From Pelargonium cotyledonis (taxonomy: Eukaryota > Streptophyta > Magnoliopsida > Geraniales > Geraniaceae): DNA of 21,868 nucleotides. The notes below the pieces were generated by a model. That model did no database searches, was not told where the DNA came from, and saw only the letters and a list, made by a program, of their open reading frames with translations. Where the stretch lies: the NCBI GenBank assembly GCA_036897625.1, contig JAYMTA010001089.1, forward strand, positions 1 through 21,868, given 5' to 3'. This document shows, piece after piece, positions 21,290 through 21,868 of this stretch. A program made the translations under genes and the position numbers. Each line of letters begins with the position of its first letter. Positions within the stretch are counted from its first letter, which is position 1.

Positions 21290-21868
21290 GTAAAACTAAC
21301 CTTGTGGATGTAACTTAATTGCGATTTTGCCACCCGAGATAAGGATGGTCACGGAGATTGCCATGCAACGTAGAGGTCTTGACTGTGATCGCGCACTATG
21401 ACGTGTTCAGTGAGCTCAAGATCGTAGCCGCCGATTTTCATATCTTTTTGGTTTGGTACGCACATCGGACGGCTGGGATTCAGAGTAAATGAAATCACCC
21501 TGACGACGCCGTTTTGAATCATCATCCAACATAAGTAATGTGTAAGCAAGGAATTGGTTCTGTATGGTTGGTTGGTTAATAGTACATAATTGAAACAAAT
21601 TTGGACAAATAACAATTCTGAGCTTTAGTGTCGTTTGTTTTGTATTCAGCTTAAAAAATACATAGGTATCGTTTAGATCGGAGAATCCAAATTACCATGG
21701 ATTTTATATATTTCAAGAATTTGGATTCGTGGAATACATATTACTGGAAACTTAATAATAACATATTTGTGTACTGAAAGTGAATCTAAAAGTTTATGTT
21801 TGGATTTCATGAACTGAAAGTTAAAAATGTATGAAAATATAATGAAATGTCATTTATATCCTTCCCAA
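21290..21868. other. Upstream flank of the thioredoxin gene, no gene seen
   Basis: This is the distal promoter region running to the window edge. The minus-strand open frames at 21349-21615 have no recognisable domain. From about 21620 the sequence becomes AT-rich, with TCGTTTGTTTTG and ATCGTTTAGATCGG words resembling the ends of plant MITEs. The other end would lie outside the window, so no element is called. Confidence 0.4.

Noticed and set aside
21349-21615. Minus-strand 88-codon frame upstream of the thioredoxin gene
   Set aside because: No family features, and a second frame overlaps it. It is most likely promoter-flank sequence.
1-21868. CRISPR array, bacterial defence system or biosynthetic gene cluster
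   Set aside because: Intron-rich plant genes, no regularly spaced repeats, and no functionally linked set of enzymes.

Overview
This window is nuclear DNA from a dicot plant. It holds AT-rich intergenic sequence, GT-AG introns and plant-type gene families. Five protein-coding genes can be followed exon by exon. All splice junctions keep frame, and nothing suggests a prokaryotic or organellar origin. The family versions would fit a rosid, but the species cannot be fixed from the sequence alone.

Layout from left to right: (1) 1-2226 (+), the 3' eight exons of a CYP90C1/ROTUNDIFOLIA3-type cytochrome P450 (brassinosteroid C-23 hydroxylase), cut by the left window edge. (2) 3186-5205 (-), a three-exon gene for a 191-residue, very basic, coiled-coil-rich protein that I cannot name. 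(3) 5934-7269 (-), a two-exon gene for a mitochondrial-type KsgA/Dim1 rRNA adenine dimethyltransferase (DIM1B-like). (4) A roughly 6 kb gene-poor spacer, 7270-13366. It contains a 218-bp hAT-type MITE with a perfect 8-bp target duplication, a tRNA-derived SINE-like element on the minus strand, a probable second hAT end, and a GC-enriched patch. (5) 13367-18421 (+), a complete 19-exon GH35 beta-galactosidase (845 aa) with signal peptide and C-terminal SUEL lectin domain, BGAL3-like. (6) 19540-21149 (-), a three-exon h-type thioredoxin (118 aa).

The genes do not form an operon or pathway. Two links are visible. The P450 and beta-galactosidase pair recalls Arabidopsis chromosome 4, where ROT3 and BGAL3 are near neighbours, so this is probably conserved microsynteny. 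The dimethyltransferase and the unnamed basic protein both have TGGGCY (site II) plus telo-box-like motifs upstream, the usual signature of plant ribosome-biogenesis and mitochondrial housekeeping genes. That hints the unnamed protein works in organelle translation or ribosome assembly.

No clearly new biological system is visible. The best second-look items are the unnamed basic protein, a tandem duplication copying a 5' splice site in the beta-galactosidase gene, a 24-residue internal duplication in the dimethyltransferase, a short uORF before the beta-galactosidase start, and the two small mobile elements.
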